Below, in pieces: positions 1-13,533 of a stretch of DNA of 64,000 nt. Position 1 is the stretch's first letter. Every line of letters starts with the position of its first letter. The notes below the pieces were generated by a model that made no database searches, was not told the DNA's origin, and saw nothing but the letters and a program-made list of their open reading frames with translations. The position numbers were made by a program, and so were the translations under genes. The DNA is from Psoroptes ovis (lineage: Eukaryota; Arthropoda; Arachnida; Sarcoptiformes; Psoroptidae). The DNA is taken from positions 1,736,001 through 1,800,000 of the forward strand of contig PQWQ01000011.1 of assembly GCA_002943765.1 (NCBI GenBank). The letters are read 5' to 3'.

Positions 1-3000
1 TATGTGATTCATTCAAACATGAAAATTTACACACTGGGATAATGTGTGAGAATATAATATTTAAATATTTTTCATTAAATTTGTATACGTGGAAAATACG
101 AAATTGAAATTAAAACTTTGTGAAATCAAAAATTTAGAATTCTCATATTTGAAATATTATTAAATCATTCAAAATATATAATCAATGGATCAATGGAATA
201 AATGCTCTTGTGTTATTCGGGGATTTTCTGGTTTTTCTCTGGGTCTTTACCTCATCAAACAACTATTAACACACTCGAAAACTATCAATATGATGATGGA
301 TGGCAGCAGGTGTGTAATACGAGTTTTGAATTTGATTTTTCGGTGTTTGATACACCAAACAGGGGTAAAAGGGAAAAAATAATTTTAGCCTGAAATTCAA
401 TTGAAAGATTATTCGATCGTAAAAAAATGATTTTCACTTTTTCATTTTCGCTCGCTCATTCATTCATTCGATTCATTGAAATAAACTTGATCGAAAATAC
501 AAAAAATCATTCATAAATACACACAGAAACACTGCAGGATACATGTGTGCAAATGTAATGATGATGATTATTATATATGTGTGTTTGGATGATGACGACA
601 AGTTTGAAAATGAAATAATTTTCACATTTCGATTAATATTTATGTTCGTAGGAGAAAATAGAAGAAACAAATCTTGGAATTTATACATTGAATTTCAATG
701 TAACATTGAAAATCAAAGCCAAGAAATCAAAGCTAAGAAAATCAAAAATCACAAACTTAAAAGCCGACACCACAAATGAAATTGGAGAAATTGGAAAATG
801 AAGTAGAAATTTTTTTCAAAATTTGTAAATTGAAATTAACACTAACACACACACACACACATGGAGAGTAATAACATCATCAGTAGCAACCAAATAAACA
901 TCAACCAAAAGAAGAAATAAACAATTTTCTTAACCAAAGTTCAAATATCAAAGAAAATCGTATAAGAAGAATTCGTAATTTGAAATCAAAGATGCTGACA
1001 TTTTATTTGAATTTCAAATGTTGAAATTCAAATCAAATGCGAAGCCGAGTTTATTCGATAGACACTACATACTTTGACACAGGTAAGTGGTTACAAGGTG
1101 AAAACATGGTTAAGAGCATCAATTACATAGGATTGTACTTGGTCGAAGTTGAATATGGAGGTGGTGGTTAGTGGCCAGAGAAAATGGCCGGAATTTCGGT
1201 GAACATGTGTGGATATAGATTGAACATTCGTGTATTTGTTTGCACTTGATTAGCAACGCGTAAACCCTTGGCAAGCAATGTAGAAACCCTCAAGATTTTC
1301 AGAAAATAAAATGTAATTTTGATTTTTCTGATTTGAGGATTAAGACATGAAATTAATTTTCATTTTATGCTTTGTTTTATTATTTATATCATGTCATGTG
1401 TCACACAATCAAGAGATTGACATTTTGAAATATCAAACATGATCATTATTTTTTCATAAAACCAAGGGTATAATAGCAGGTCAATACCATTTCCAAAAAA
1501 AAACCAGTGACCTCGAAAATGAAGGCCCTCAGATTTCATTTTATTTGTGTCCCATTCGAAAAAATCAACGGACCAAAGAGAATTGAAAATGGAAATTTTC
1601 ATTTCTTCAAAGGAAAAAAGTTTCAAGCCAAAAGCCGAAACATTCACAATCAATTTAGATCAAACACATACAAGTAAAAATAGACGAAGAACAACATATT
1701 TTAATTAGTTACAACTACTACAACAACAATCAGAACAACCAGAACGACTACGACCAAAATATATAATCAATTTGAAGAATTGAAAGGATTATCAAAACAA
1801 AGCGGAAAAAAATGCCGAATAGCAGCAAGAACACACGACAACAAAAGGCCTGATCGGGTAATCAATTAATCAATCATTCAATCACAATCTATCAAATTCG
1901 ATTGAACAAAATTGAATAATCGAATACCAAAAAGAAGAAATGAAGAATAAGATAAAACTGAATACAAACGCGCCAATCTAAACTAATTAATCTGGAAAAA
2001 TATATAAAACTGAATAAATCTGCTGACATCAGGCGAAATTTATGCACACAACAACAGAACAAAAACTTATGAAGAACCCGAGAACCCAATCACAATGTTG
2101 TAGCCATATTATTCAATACGAATACTGAATAACAAAACAAAATGAGAAAAAAAAAACTAATCTAATTATCACGAATACGATATCAATGGAATAATAGAAA
2201 TAAAGAATTGAAAAACCAAGCAAAAGTTGAATCAATTTCGAAAGTAATCTATCAAAATAAACCAAGAAATAAATAAAGAGAAACAAAGCCAAAAACAACA
2301 GAAGAATATACGGAGAATATATTCGACAATGAATGAATACATGAATCAATGAATTTTAAATCAAAATTCAATTCTGAAAAAAAAGTTTATCGACAAGAAG
2401 ATAACACAATGAACAATGAACAAAATGTCAAAATACATTTTTAATGTGACCAATTGTCAATTGAAAAAATATAAAGAAAATTGAATATATTTCAATAGAT
2501 TTCGGCAGAAATATCCTTTGTTTGAGACAAAACATTGATTTGAAATTAATAATAAGCATCGGCACTAAATAAACCCGAAGAATCAATGATCATCTTATTG
2601 ATTTTGATCAATGATTAAGAATAATGATCATGGAAGATAATAAAAGAGAAAAAATAAAAAGATACAAGAATCAAGAGAAACTCAAAGTAGAATCTTGAAA
2701 TCTCAGAGATCCTTAAAGAATCTTGGAAAATTCTTAAAAGAATATGAGAAATCTTCAGAAAACAAAAAAAGAATTAAAAGAATTCTTATTTGATTCTTTT
2801 CATTTCATTTTATTTTAAAGAACAGGAAAATCCTTAAAACAGGATGAAAATCTTACAGGATTCTTTCTTACATTCTTTATCATTATTATTTTCATTATTT
2901 TCTAAGATTTCAATTCGTTGGTTCATTCAATTCTTACATATTTCTTCTTCTTGCTGCTTCAATTTTTTGATTTATTTTTAATTAATTTAATACGGGGATT

Positions 3001-4503
3001 GATTTCATTTTCATTTTTCGATTTCGATTTTGATTCGAAAAAAAAGAAGAATTGTAATCGTAATAATAATAAGAAAAAGAAGAAGAATTATTTCAATTCT
3101 TCTAGAAAATCAAGAAGAATTGTTAAATTCTTTAAATTAAATGATAACTATCATTTGAAATAATAACTTTTTTCTTTTTCTATTTTTTTTTTTTTTTTTT
3201 TGAAATTGAAAATTACGAAAACAATTGTGAAAATGTATTATCATTATCATTGTCATTGAATTGAATGCGATTGTATTGAATTGAATTCAAGAAAACGAAT
3301 TCGAAAAAGACAAAAATCATTTTCAAAGAACGGAACTGAATCAAAGAAAAGAATAAGAAAAAAAAATTATCATTAAATATCTAAAGATATCTAACATTAT
3401 TATTATCCATGATTTAAGATTGGAGAGAAAAAAAAAATTAACAAGAAATTGTCGTCGTACGACAACGACAATATAATCATCATCATGATCATGATCATCA
3501 TCAGAAGTATTTCTTCATTATTCGTATCCTCTCTCTCTTGCTTTGGTTCCACGATTGACAAATGGAAAACAATAGAACCATATGATGATGATGAAGAAGA
3601 ATATTCTCTTGATTTTAATTTTTTTTATTATTTTTGGCTGATTTAAATCATTGCAGATTGAATGAGAAGGAAATATGCCATTTAACAATATCGAAAAAAA
3701 CTAAACGAATTCATTGATTCTTAGCTCGTGTATGTAATGAAATACAAAGATAGACTGATACAAGACAATAAACATACAATCATAGATAAATGAATAGATA
3801 CATGGATAGATTCATTATCATTCGATGATCATAAGATCATCAATCCAAAGTATTATTATTATTTTGAATCATTATTTTTTTTGTTTCAAAATCATTGAAT
3901 TGAATTGAAAATATTAAGACGAATGGAATTAAATTTTTTTCATTTTCAATTTTCAAATTTCAAACCCAAATACCAACACAAAACAATACATTTCCACATG
4001 TTTTTCGGTATATTTTGGTGTATATTTCTGGTATTATTCCATGTATTATTATCATCCTTAGCAGAATTATTATTATTCTTATTAGAATCATCATCAAACA
4101 TAAGCCATCACATACATACGCACTCACAGATACGATGAAGATTCAATTTTTAATTCTTGGTTTCATTCATTCATCCATTCAAAAAAAAAAGAAAATTTTA
4201 TTATTAATGAGACTTGAAAACATACATTCATTCATTTAATTCTAATTTTTCAAATTTTTCCGCTTCATATTGTGTTTGATCCAAGGCATCCAACACAACG
4301 ATTCATTGATGATCACGCAGCGAGATTCATAAAAGCCGATATTCTTAATATCATACAATTTTACAATCTCGATTGATACACACACACACACACACAAGAA
4401 TTATCAATCGGAATAATTTTCGAGGAGGAAAAGAAAAAGAATTCAAAAAAAATGAATTAAACGAACAGTCAAAAAACAATGGCAACAGAATTTAAGAGGA
4501 ATA
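1..4503. other. Non-coding AT-rich DNA
   Basis: No credible coding exon. It contains a CA run near 845-861, a diffuse GAATCTT-like degenerate repeat around 2690-2860, a poly-T run near 3185-3200 and GAT/ATC clusters. A strong donor-like CAG/GTAAGT occurs at 1080-1088, with no supporting exon. Short open frames here read as low-complexity Ile/Phe/Asn/Lys strings and are not gene-like. Confidence 0.7.
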
Positions 4504-4584
4504 TTTGGTTGTCCGGAAAGTTTTTGCCCATTTTCTCATGATTTTCTACGATATAATCGGCAAGAACTTTTCGGACAACCCTAA
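4504..4584 (+). mobile_element. Palindromic mariner-like MITE, copy 1 (core A)
   Basis: An 81 bp element flanked by TA. The ends GGTTGTCCGGAAAGTT and AACTTTTCGGACAACC are inverted repeats. The core contains CTCATGATTTTCTACGATAT, which defines subfamily A. No coding capacity. Confidence 0.85.
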
Positions 4585-4973
4585 TATTTCAATTTATTTC
4601 TATTTCAATAATTCTTATTGATTTCATAATAATAATTTCTCATTGATATGTGAAATATATTTTTATCATACAAAAACTATAAAAAAAAAGTTTAAAAAGA
4701 AAAATCATTTATTAATTCATGAATTATTATTATTATTATTTCGATTATTATTATTTTCATTGAAAAAATTGAAAAAATGAAATATTTACTTAGAATGATA
4801 AGACTGGTAATGATAATACAACAACAAACAGAGAGAGATAAAACAATCCATCTTTTATTCAATTCTTTTTGCGCTGATCATCTGATCCAGATGATTCAAT
4901 TCAATTGAATTCAAGTCAAAAATGAAAATTATTCTGTTTCATTTCAACTTTATTTCTATTTTTATCTAGATTC

Positions 4974-5000
4974 AATAATAATAATAATAATAATAATAAT
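4974..5000 (+). repeat. (AAT)9 microsatellite
   Basis: An uninterrupted run of AAT triplets. Confidence 0.9.
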
Positions 5001-6523
5001 TTTTGTTTTAATTTCAAATATTTTTCCAAAAATCTTTTATTTTCATTCATTAAATCATTGTTTCAATTCATCATTATCAATTGAATTTATTTTTAGATGT
5101 AAATCTATCATTGATTCCAGCAATGAAATTCGTATGGCATTTCATGGCATTTGCTGTGCTCAAACACATGATAATATTGGTTATTATCATTATTATTATT
5201 ACAAACGGGATATAATTGAAAAATCTATGACATGAAATTCTTCAATTCATCATTGGCCACATACATCAAAACGAAACGACGATGATGCACCACCACGACA
5301 TTTATACGCATGTGGATATATACCAAAATGCACAACATACAAAAACAGAAATCACATTCACATTGTGCATTGCATTCGGTAAATCAGATATCATTTTTCA
5401 AAAATAGTTTTATTCATTCATTTATTTGTTTCGATTTCTCGATTTCATTCTGGGTTCTTATTCGTTGGAACCTAGAATTATCAGTATTATTTGATATTCA
5501 ATCGAAATGACATCAATTGAAACAAATCCAGATACGAATACCATTTAAAAAAAACCGAACCAAGAAAATGAATGAATCAAATTGAATCTGAAATTGAAAC
5601 AATGAATCGAAAATGAATGAATGACATCGAGGGGGCAAAAAAATTGAAAATAAAAGATTAGTGTTGTGACAGTTTTTTTCCAAGACATATTCTCTGCATG
5701 CATTTGGTTATTGAGTGCATGAATTGCTTATGAATCTGCATCTGTAAAACTGCATGAATCGTTATCATTATTATTATTAATATCATTGGTGAAATTGGTG
5801 GTGGTAAAAAAGGGAAAAAGCGGAAAAAAGGCCACAATAATAATCAATGATCTTTGGAAACACCAATTATCATTATTGTTATTTCTATTATTTTTGATAT
5901 TGAAAATGAAAATTGAATCCTAAAATGAATGTATGATTCTGGATTCAATTGAACCAAAGAAAAATGGAAAAACAATCAAATTCAATGAATCTTTTTCCAT
6001 TTTTTTCTCTCATTTCGTTCAATGAGAAATAATCGTTCATTTATTTTCTTATTTATTTTATTTTCTTATAATCAATGATGATTTATTAATTTCTTAAGAT
6101 ATAAGAAAGAAAAATGTTTTGAAGTTGAAAATAATCAAAGAAAGATGCAGAAAGTAAGATGGAAAAAAAATTATTAATTATAATCGATATTAAATCTTTC
6201 GTAAGAAATAAAATGCAAAAAAATGAAATAAAATAAAACAATTAATCTCTGCACTTATGATAATAATAAAAAAACAATAGCCTTATAATATGGGAATCAG
6301 CAACGGCAAAGCATTGTGAAATGCCGTTGTATTAATACAATTGAAATTTTTCATATTTTTTCAACAATAATTCATTTAGTGTTTATGGGAAAAAAAATAA
6401 TATTAATAATATTCGATAATAATAATAAGAATTATAATGATAATTTATATAAATCATGGAATTATTCCATGTTCGATATGTGCGAGATAAAAAGGCTTAT
6501 ATTTTCTCAAATAATTATTCATA

Positions 6524-6603
6524 TTACATTGTCCGGAAAGTTCTCGCTGATTATATCGTAGAAAATCATGAGAAAATCGGCAAGAATTTATTGGACAATC
6601 TAA
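6524..6603 (-). mobile_element. Palindromic mariner-like MITE, copy 2 (core A, inverted)
   Basis: An 80 bp element between TA dinucleotides. The termini are degenerate (TTACATTGTCCGG and TTGGACAATCTAA). Its core ATATCGTAGAAAATCATGAG is the reverse complement of the core in the copy at 4504, so the same element sits in the opposite direction. Confidence 0.85.
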
Positions 6604-9600
6604 TATTTTTATTATTTTATCAAGAATTAAAAATGGTTGAAAATGAACTAATGAAGAGAATATTTGAATGTATTATTGAAAAATTTATAATTTATATTTT
6701 TTTTTTGGTCAAAATTTTGATTAATATTTGAAGAATCAAATAATTCTTATGTGAAAAAAGATTTTTTTTTCTCATTTTTCACCTTTCATGAATCATTTCA
6801 TGGAATTAATGGAATTCATCATTGAATCAAAAATGATTAATGAATTTTTTCAGTTTCATTTTCACTTTCATTCAAGTGTTTTTCTTATCTCTCCAATACA
6901 CACACACACACAAATATTTTGATCCGAAATTCAAATGAATTTTGCTTAGATTTTCATCTTTAAAAGATTTGTGATTCTGATAAAATTCAATTAAAATTTT
7001 GGTGGAAATGAAACTAACATATTTTTTGAATGGAAGAAAAAAATATGTGTGATTTTGATTGGAAAATGACGATTGAAATTGTTTCAATTGATTCTTTTTC
7101 ATTCAATCCACTTTGATTAGTTTAAAGATGGTCAGTTTCGAATAATTTGAAAATCAAAAATTTTCAAAATCAAATCAAAGGTGATCGATTGATTGATTCA
7201 ATAATTGATTTCAATAATATACAAAAGCACATTTATGACATTTTTGACATGAAATTTCAACCATTTTCTATTTCAATCATGAATTTTCCTATTCAAAGTT
7301 CATTGAATTTAATGATTGGAAATTTTTCAAATTTTTCCCATCGGTTTAATTACCATTTACAGATGTTTTGATGAATACACATACGAAACACGCAAAACAT
7401 ACGAAATCAAAATACGATTATAAAGCAATTAAAAATGATTTCAAAGTACAAAAACTCAAAATACTGAAAGAAATTGAAACTGTCCAGTGGAAAATCAAAA
7501 ATCAAAATTCACTAAAACCAAAAGGGGTAATTTGTTTGAGAGGCTATTGTTTTTTATTTATTGCGAGAAAAAACAAAGCAAAAATTTAATCACCATTCGT
7601 TGTTTCTTATGGACAAAGATAATCGCTGTTTTCTGACCATCTTTAAACTTCATATTTGTTCAGATTTTCAAAACAAACGCTCAAAGGAGCAAAATTTACA
7701 CATCAAACAAACAATAATCTTACAATAAGAATTGAAAATAAGCTAATTATTTGTTATTTGAAAAATTGTTCTTTTAAATTTTTATGGAGCAAAAATCTTA
7801 TTTCATTTTATTTAATTTCTTGCATTCATTTTCAATGTAAGGGTTTTGTTCTCGTTGCGTGTCTTCATTTTTCAAAAAAATTCAAAACTCATAGAAAAAA
7901 GGTTTATTATCATCATCATCATAGTATGGAATTATCTTTTGCTTAAAATAAGCCTGAATTCAAATTTTTAAGAAAAAATTTTCTCAGAAAAATTAAAATA
8001 TTTGAAAATATTTATCATTCAACGAGAACAAACGACTGAAAAACTGAGCAAATATTTGAGAATATTTGGAAAATTCAAAATACAAAAAAAGCCGAAACAA
8101 ATACGCATAAAAGCAATGGGCTATCTTAAAGAATAAAGGAGAAGAAAAAAGAAGAAAAATTTGAAATTTCTTCCACCAAGAAAAATGAAAACAAATGGAT
8201 CAAAGAATCAATAAATATTCTTATTTCGATTATTATTATGAACAGAAAATAATATATGTTTTAAAAGAATGACTATTAAAAAGAGATTTAACCAAGTAAA
8301 TAGTGGTAATAATAATTGAATATGATAATAATAATAATTCATTCGTGTACATTTAAAATGGGGCAAAACTGAAATTTTTTTCACAAAAAAAAAAGAACGA
8401 AATCAATAAAGAATCATTTTATGTAATCGTTGTTTACTCGCAACACATAAGTCAACATGAAAATGAATTAATAGCAAATGAATGGGTTATTATCTCGTTG
8501 TGTTATTAGCGTCTGAATTTTAGAAATACAACGAGAATAATAATAATGATAATGATAATAATAACGATAATAATAAGATGTAATAAACAATTAAATGTGA
8601 AAATAATGATTAAAAATGTTTTTTTTTTTGTTTTGTTTTGATTGCTTTTTGTTTTTTGGAAAAATAAAAAAAAAAAAAATAAATAAAGGGTTGAATTTTT
8701 TTCCGAAATTTTAGAATTACGAATTATCTCTGTACAAAGCAACGCACATATTCAAATAATGATGGCTTTTATTTTTTCAGAACTGTTGGAATGTTTGGCC
8801 AATGAAGGCCACATCTGCTCTGATTTTTTTCGAAAACAGATTGATAATTGATAAATCTTAGAGCATCTTTATTGAATTTTATTGACGATTAAATTGACCA
8901 CAACATCAGTGAAATTTTTGAAAAACCAAAAATAAAAATCAAAAATATTAATAATCAATGTGAAAAGGTTATGTCATAATCAAAACACACATATTGTTTA
9001 TATGCGCTGCTTTTGATAGCTCTTTAAGACTATTTCATACATTTTTATAAATAAATAAATTTTCTCTTGATTTTTTACCAGTAAAAATTATGAATTTGAT
9101 GGGTATCACAAACCATACATACAAATGCAATAAGCAATGGAACAGCATAAGTTGAACAACAATGGAAATATTTGCGTATACACATTTTGGCCATTTTTTA
9201 ATCGATTTAAGGCTTAATTTTACTCTTTTATTATTTGAAAAAATATATAAATAGAAAAATGCACCATAAATAACATTTGGTTTTCGCCGATGATTATTTC
9301 AAATAATAATAATTGAAAAACAATATGCAGAATACTGAAAATAATGAACGATTGAAGAAGATTGAAAATTGAAAAATCTGTGGCCAGAAATATTAAAATG
9401 ACCAAACCATCATCATCATCTTGTTCATAATTCGACAAAAATAAATGCCAAACAAATAATCATTCAACCATCTATCTATCTATCTGTATTCATACCACAA
9501 CAGATTTACCAAAGAAAAAAATGAATGAAAAACCACCGACATTTGAATGATGATAATAAGAATAATTATTATGTAATGACACATGAATAGTACAAAGCTA

Positions 9601-12600
9601 AAACAATAAATGTTTAATCATATTTTTAAGAAGCAATAATAAGCAATTTCAAATAACAATTAGCCTTGAACAAAATCTTAATTTTTTTTTTTTTTTTTTT
9701 TGGTGAAAATCAATGTGAAATTAAAGACATCCGAAACCGATTGAAACGAATAAACAACAAGAAACGATTCATTCATCCAAACAACCAAATAGAATCTTGG
9801 GTCTTTGAATATTTTTCAAGTCGGCAATTCTTGTTATCATTGAATTACCATTATACAATAATCATCATTGTTAGTACTAATATTAGCCTTTAATTCTATA
9901 ATTTCAAAAAGAGAAAAAATCAGCTAGAAAATGGCTTGAATTTTCTTTTTGAATTCAATTTTTAAAAAATGATCAAACATTATTTATTGTTCCATTCATT
10001 CATAAGAAAATACCCTTAAATACCCTGTGTAAAATACCTTTGAAATACCTGTTTCGAGCTCAAAATGAAATCATTTTTCAGACTGAAAATCGAAATGTAC
10101 AATTATATAATCATCGATTTTGTATTTTCATCTTTCGATAAGTCTTAGAGTCTAAGACTTTGAACATTTCTTATTGATTCAAGTCATTTTATTTCATTTT
10201 CAGTTGTAAAAACTCTTTGAAACTCTCTCGTTGAATATTTATGTTTTTTTGTTAACAAAAATTAAAGTAGGTGGTTTTCGTATTTCCAAAAATTGAAAAA
10301 AACAGGTAAAAAAACAAAATAAATAAAGGATTGAAAAAATACGAAAAAATGAAAATCAATTTACGTCAAACATTTCAATCTTGTTGCTGCTGATGCTGAT
10401 GCTGCTGTTGTGTTTTGTGCAAAACAAAGCTTAAAAAGCTTTAAAAGCCCAAAACAATACCTGTAATAATGCAGGTAACAAACAACAACAAAACAACAAT
10501 GAAATAATAATCGGAAGGTTTTAATTAAAGGATTTGAATCCATTCTTATTTTCAAAAATTACAGATATTTTCCACATTTTCCATGTTCTTAGTTATGGTT
10601 GAACTAATTTTTTCGCCTTTTTCTTTATTTATTTTCCAATTGTTGTCAATGACAACAGCGGCAACAGCAGCAGCCGAAGAAAGCTTCATTTGCCGATTCA
10701 TATTGGAAAACAAAGCAACGAAAATAATTCATTGAAATTCAGGTTAACAAAAAAAATTGTTTCAGACGAAAATTCATACTTCAATCAATTCATTTGAGCC
10801 TTTTCAACAAAAAAAAAAAAAAAAAAAAAAACACATTCATCATTCATTCATTTTTCAAAGTTTTCAAAGTGCTTTTGAAACAATTATAAAATTTGGATCA
10901 TATAATCTAAGCACACAGACACCAAAAGCTAATCAAACTTTTGCCAAGTTAAGAAAAAATGCAGGTAAGAAATGGTTTTGAAAAAATCAATTTTAAAATA
11001 TTTTAAGAAAAATTCAAGAAAATTTTAAGAAAAATAAAAGAATTCAGTACAATTTTTCTTTGCTTTTGCACTGAACTTCATTCATTTTAAAATGATTTGT
11101 ATTATTATCATTATTATTATCGATCAAAGTACAATCAAAGCAATCAGAAAGAAGAAATAAATGGTGCCATAAATTTTCTTAGTTCGAATAAACCAAAAAA
11201 AAAAAAAAAAAAAAATGAAAGTTTATCAAACAAATAAAATCTTTAAAAATGACGAATAATTCAAGAAAATGGAAACAAACAAACAAATGAATAAATGAAT
11301 GAATAAATGAATAAATACATAGAACCAGCAGCAGCAGCAGCAGTGGCCACTAATCAGAGCTTGGTTATCCATTGACTGACTGACAAACAAACCATTTACA
11401 AATACCACCAAAGAATTTGGTTGAGTAATAATTTTTCGAAAAATAATAATTTTTGTTGAAAAATGACAAACTTGAATTTTGTTTTTTTTTTAAGAAAAAA
11501 ATAAGTAATTTTATTACAGGTTGAATGATTAAAATCAATGATTGAATATATTTTGGGAAAAAAAAAATTAGGGAAAATTCAATTGAATTTTCAACTGGAG
11601 GTAATAAAAAATATATTCGTCAAAGACTTGATCGTCGTTAATCTTAGGGCAGCATAATAATAATGCTACTAATGGTTATCTTTGAAATTTTTTTTTTTTG
11701 AAAAAAAAAATTTTGAAAATTGCTTATCAATCAACAAGTTCATTCATTCATTCAATGGCGATTATCATTATTATGATTATTGAATTTTTGAAATTTATTT
11801 TATTTAATTTTTATTTTTTTGGGTAATAAATCTTCTCTTAGAAGTAGTAAAAGTGAATTTTTAATTGATATTTTCATTTCATTTTTCAGTAGAAGAAAAA
11901 TAAAAGGATTTCAAATTGAATTTTAAATGAATTATGAATGAATTTTCCGAAAAATTCTCATAGAAATTCAATTTGAAATGAAATTTATACATTATTACAT
12001 CATTCTTCTTTTGAATCTACGTGTATTTACGGGTGGCGCAGTGTTATTGGTTGGTCACATCTTGTGTAATCATTCGAAAAAATGTGCCATTTATTCTGAG
12101 ATCAATGAATAATTTGATCGTTTGATTTTGCCAGAATTATCACTGGGTAAAAAAAGTATAACCCTCTCTCTTATTATCTCTCATTTTATGGACAAAATAA
12201 CAAATTTTTCAAATCAAAAATTCTCTTTGATAAATACTTGAATAAATAAAAAAATTACAAATTATGAAACAAAATACCATGATGATTTACGTGATTATTG
12301 ATTACTGATTATTGAATTGAATTGAATTTTGAATTGAAATGGTAAAAGATTAAAAATGAAATAAATGAAAAAAAAGGGAGTCGTCCAATAATTTGTCTTA
12401 ATTTTTCCGAAAAAAAAAATGAATTGAATTTTGAATTTTGAAATTTTGCAATCTGAAATCGTATCGAAATCGAAATCAAATCAAATACCATTTTAATGAT
12501 ATATTTTTTTCGATTTTTTTGATTTGATTCAAAATATAAATCAAAGCAATGAAAAACGAATGGATAATAATCGACTATGGATTGTTATCATTATTATTAT

Positions 12601-12896
12601 ACGAAGAAATATATTGGAATCATTTTTTCCTTTTGACTCCATTATAATTGACAATGATAGATAAAATTAATCTCTTTACAATTTTGCAAATACACTCAAA
12701 TACATACACAGATAGACAGACAGACAAACATGAAACTAAATCATTATTAATATCAAAATACTACCAGTGACTAGTTGTTGAATAAAAATAAATTGGAAAT
12801 GAATTTGCACTCATATGGATGAAGATCATAGAGATCGAATGAGGATTTTCAGCATTTTTTAAATGGTAAATCAGACAAATATCATATGCATTATCG

Positions 12897-12953
12897 TTCG
12901 GTGTGATCATCTTTATATACCCTGATCATCATCATCATCATCATCACACCGAA
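12897..12953. repeat. Inverted repeat with an ATC microsatellite in the loop
   Basis: Arms TTCGGTGTGAT (12897-12907) and ATCACACCGAA (12943-12953) are perfect 11 bp reverse complements. The 35-base interval contains a run of ATC triplets. It could form a stem-loop in RNA or single-stranded DNA. Confidence 0.75.
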
Positions 12954-13506
12954 AATGAACATTAAAAAACGACAAGCACAGCCATTAATCTGGTAATATG
13001 GTTGTATATATTGAAGCGCTATATGACATATAAGCTTTCAAAAACGAAAAAATTTGAATGTTTGAAATATTTTTTTTAATTTGCCACTAAATCAATAGTC
13101 TTAAATGAGGGGAAAAAAATCAAATATTCCATGTATTAACTATTTGAAATAAATGAAATGAAAGGTATTTAATCAAACAACAACAACAGCAACGACGATG
13201 ATCAATATGATCAAATCTATCATAGAAAAATGAACAACATTATCATTTCTGTTATCGCTAAATAATGATGGATATTTCAGAAATATATTTAAGCAGATAT
13301 TTACGTCGCCATTTGATATATTTGATTTTTTTCAAATGTTTTCTCATTGAAATATTTTTTGAAAAATCAAAAATTTTTTAAATTTTAAATTTACCAAACG
13401 ATTAAACAACAACAACAGCAACGAAATAAATGAATAAAACTCATTAATAATAATAATAATAATGACGATTATAATCAACCGAAAAACAGATTTATATAAA
13501 TCAAGG

Positions 13507-13533
13507 CGTGTGTTTGTGTGTGTGTGTGTGTGT
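13507..13533 (+). repeat. (GT)n microsatellite
   Basis: A GT dinucleotide run with one TTT interruption near its start. Confidence 0.85.

Noticed and set aside
13161..13440. Apparent local duplication around two AACAACAACAACAGCAACGA stretches
   Set aside because: The similarity does not extend beyond the CAA-type repeat, so it is microsatellite convergence.
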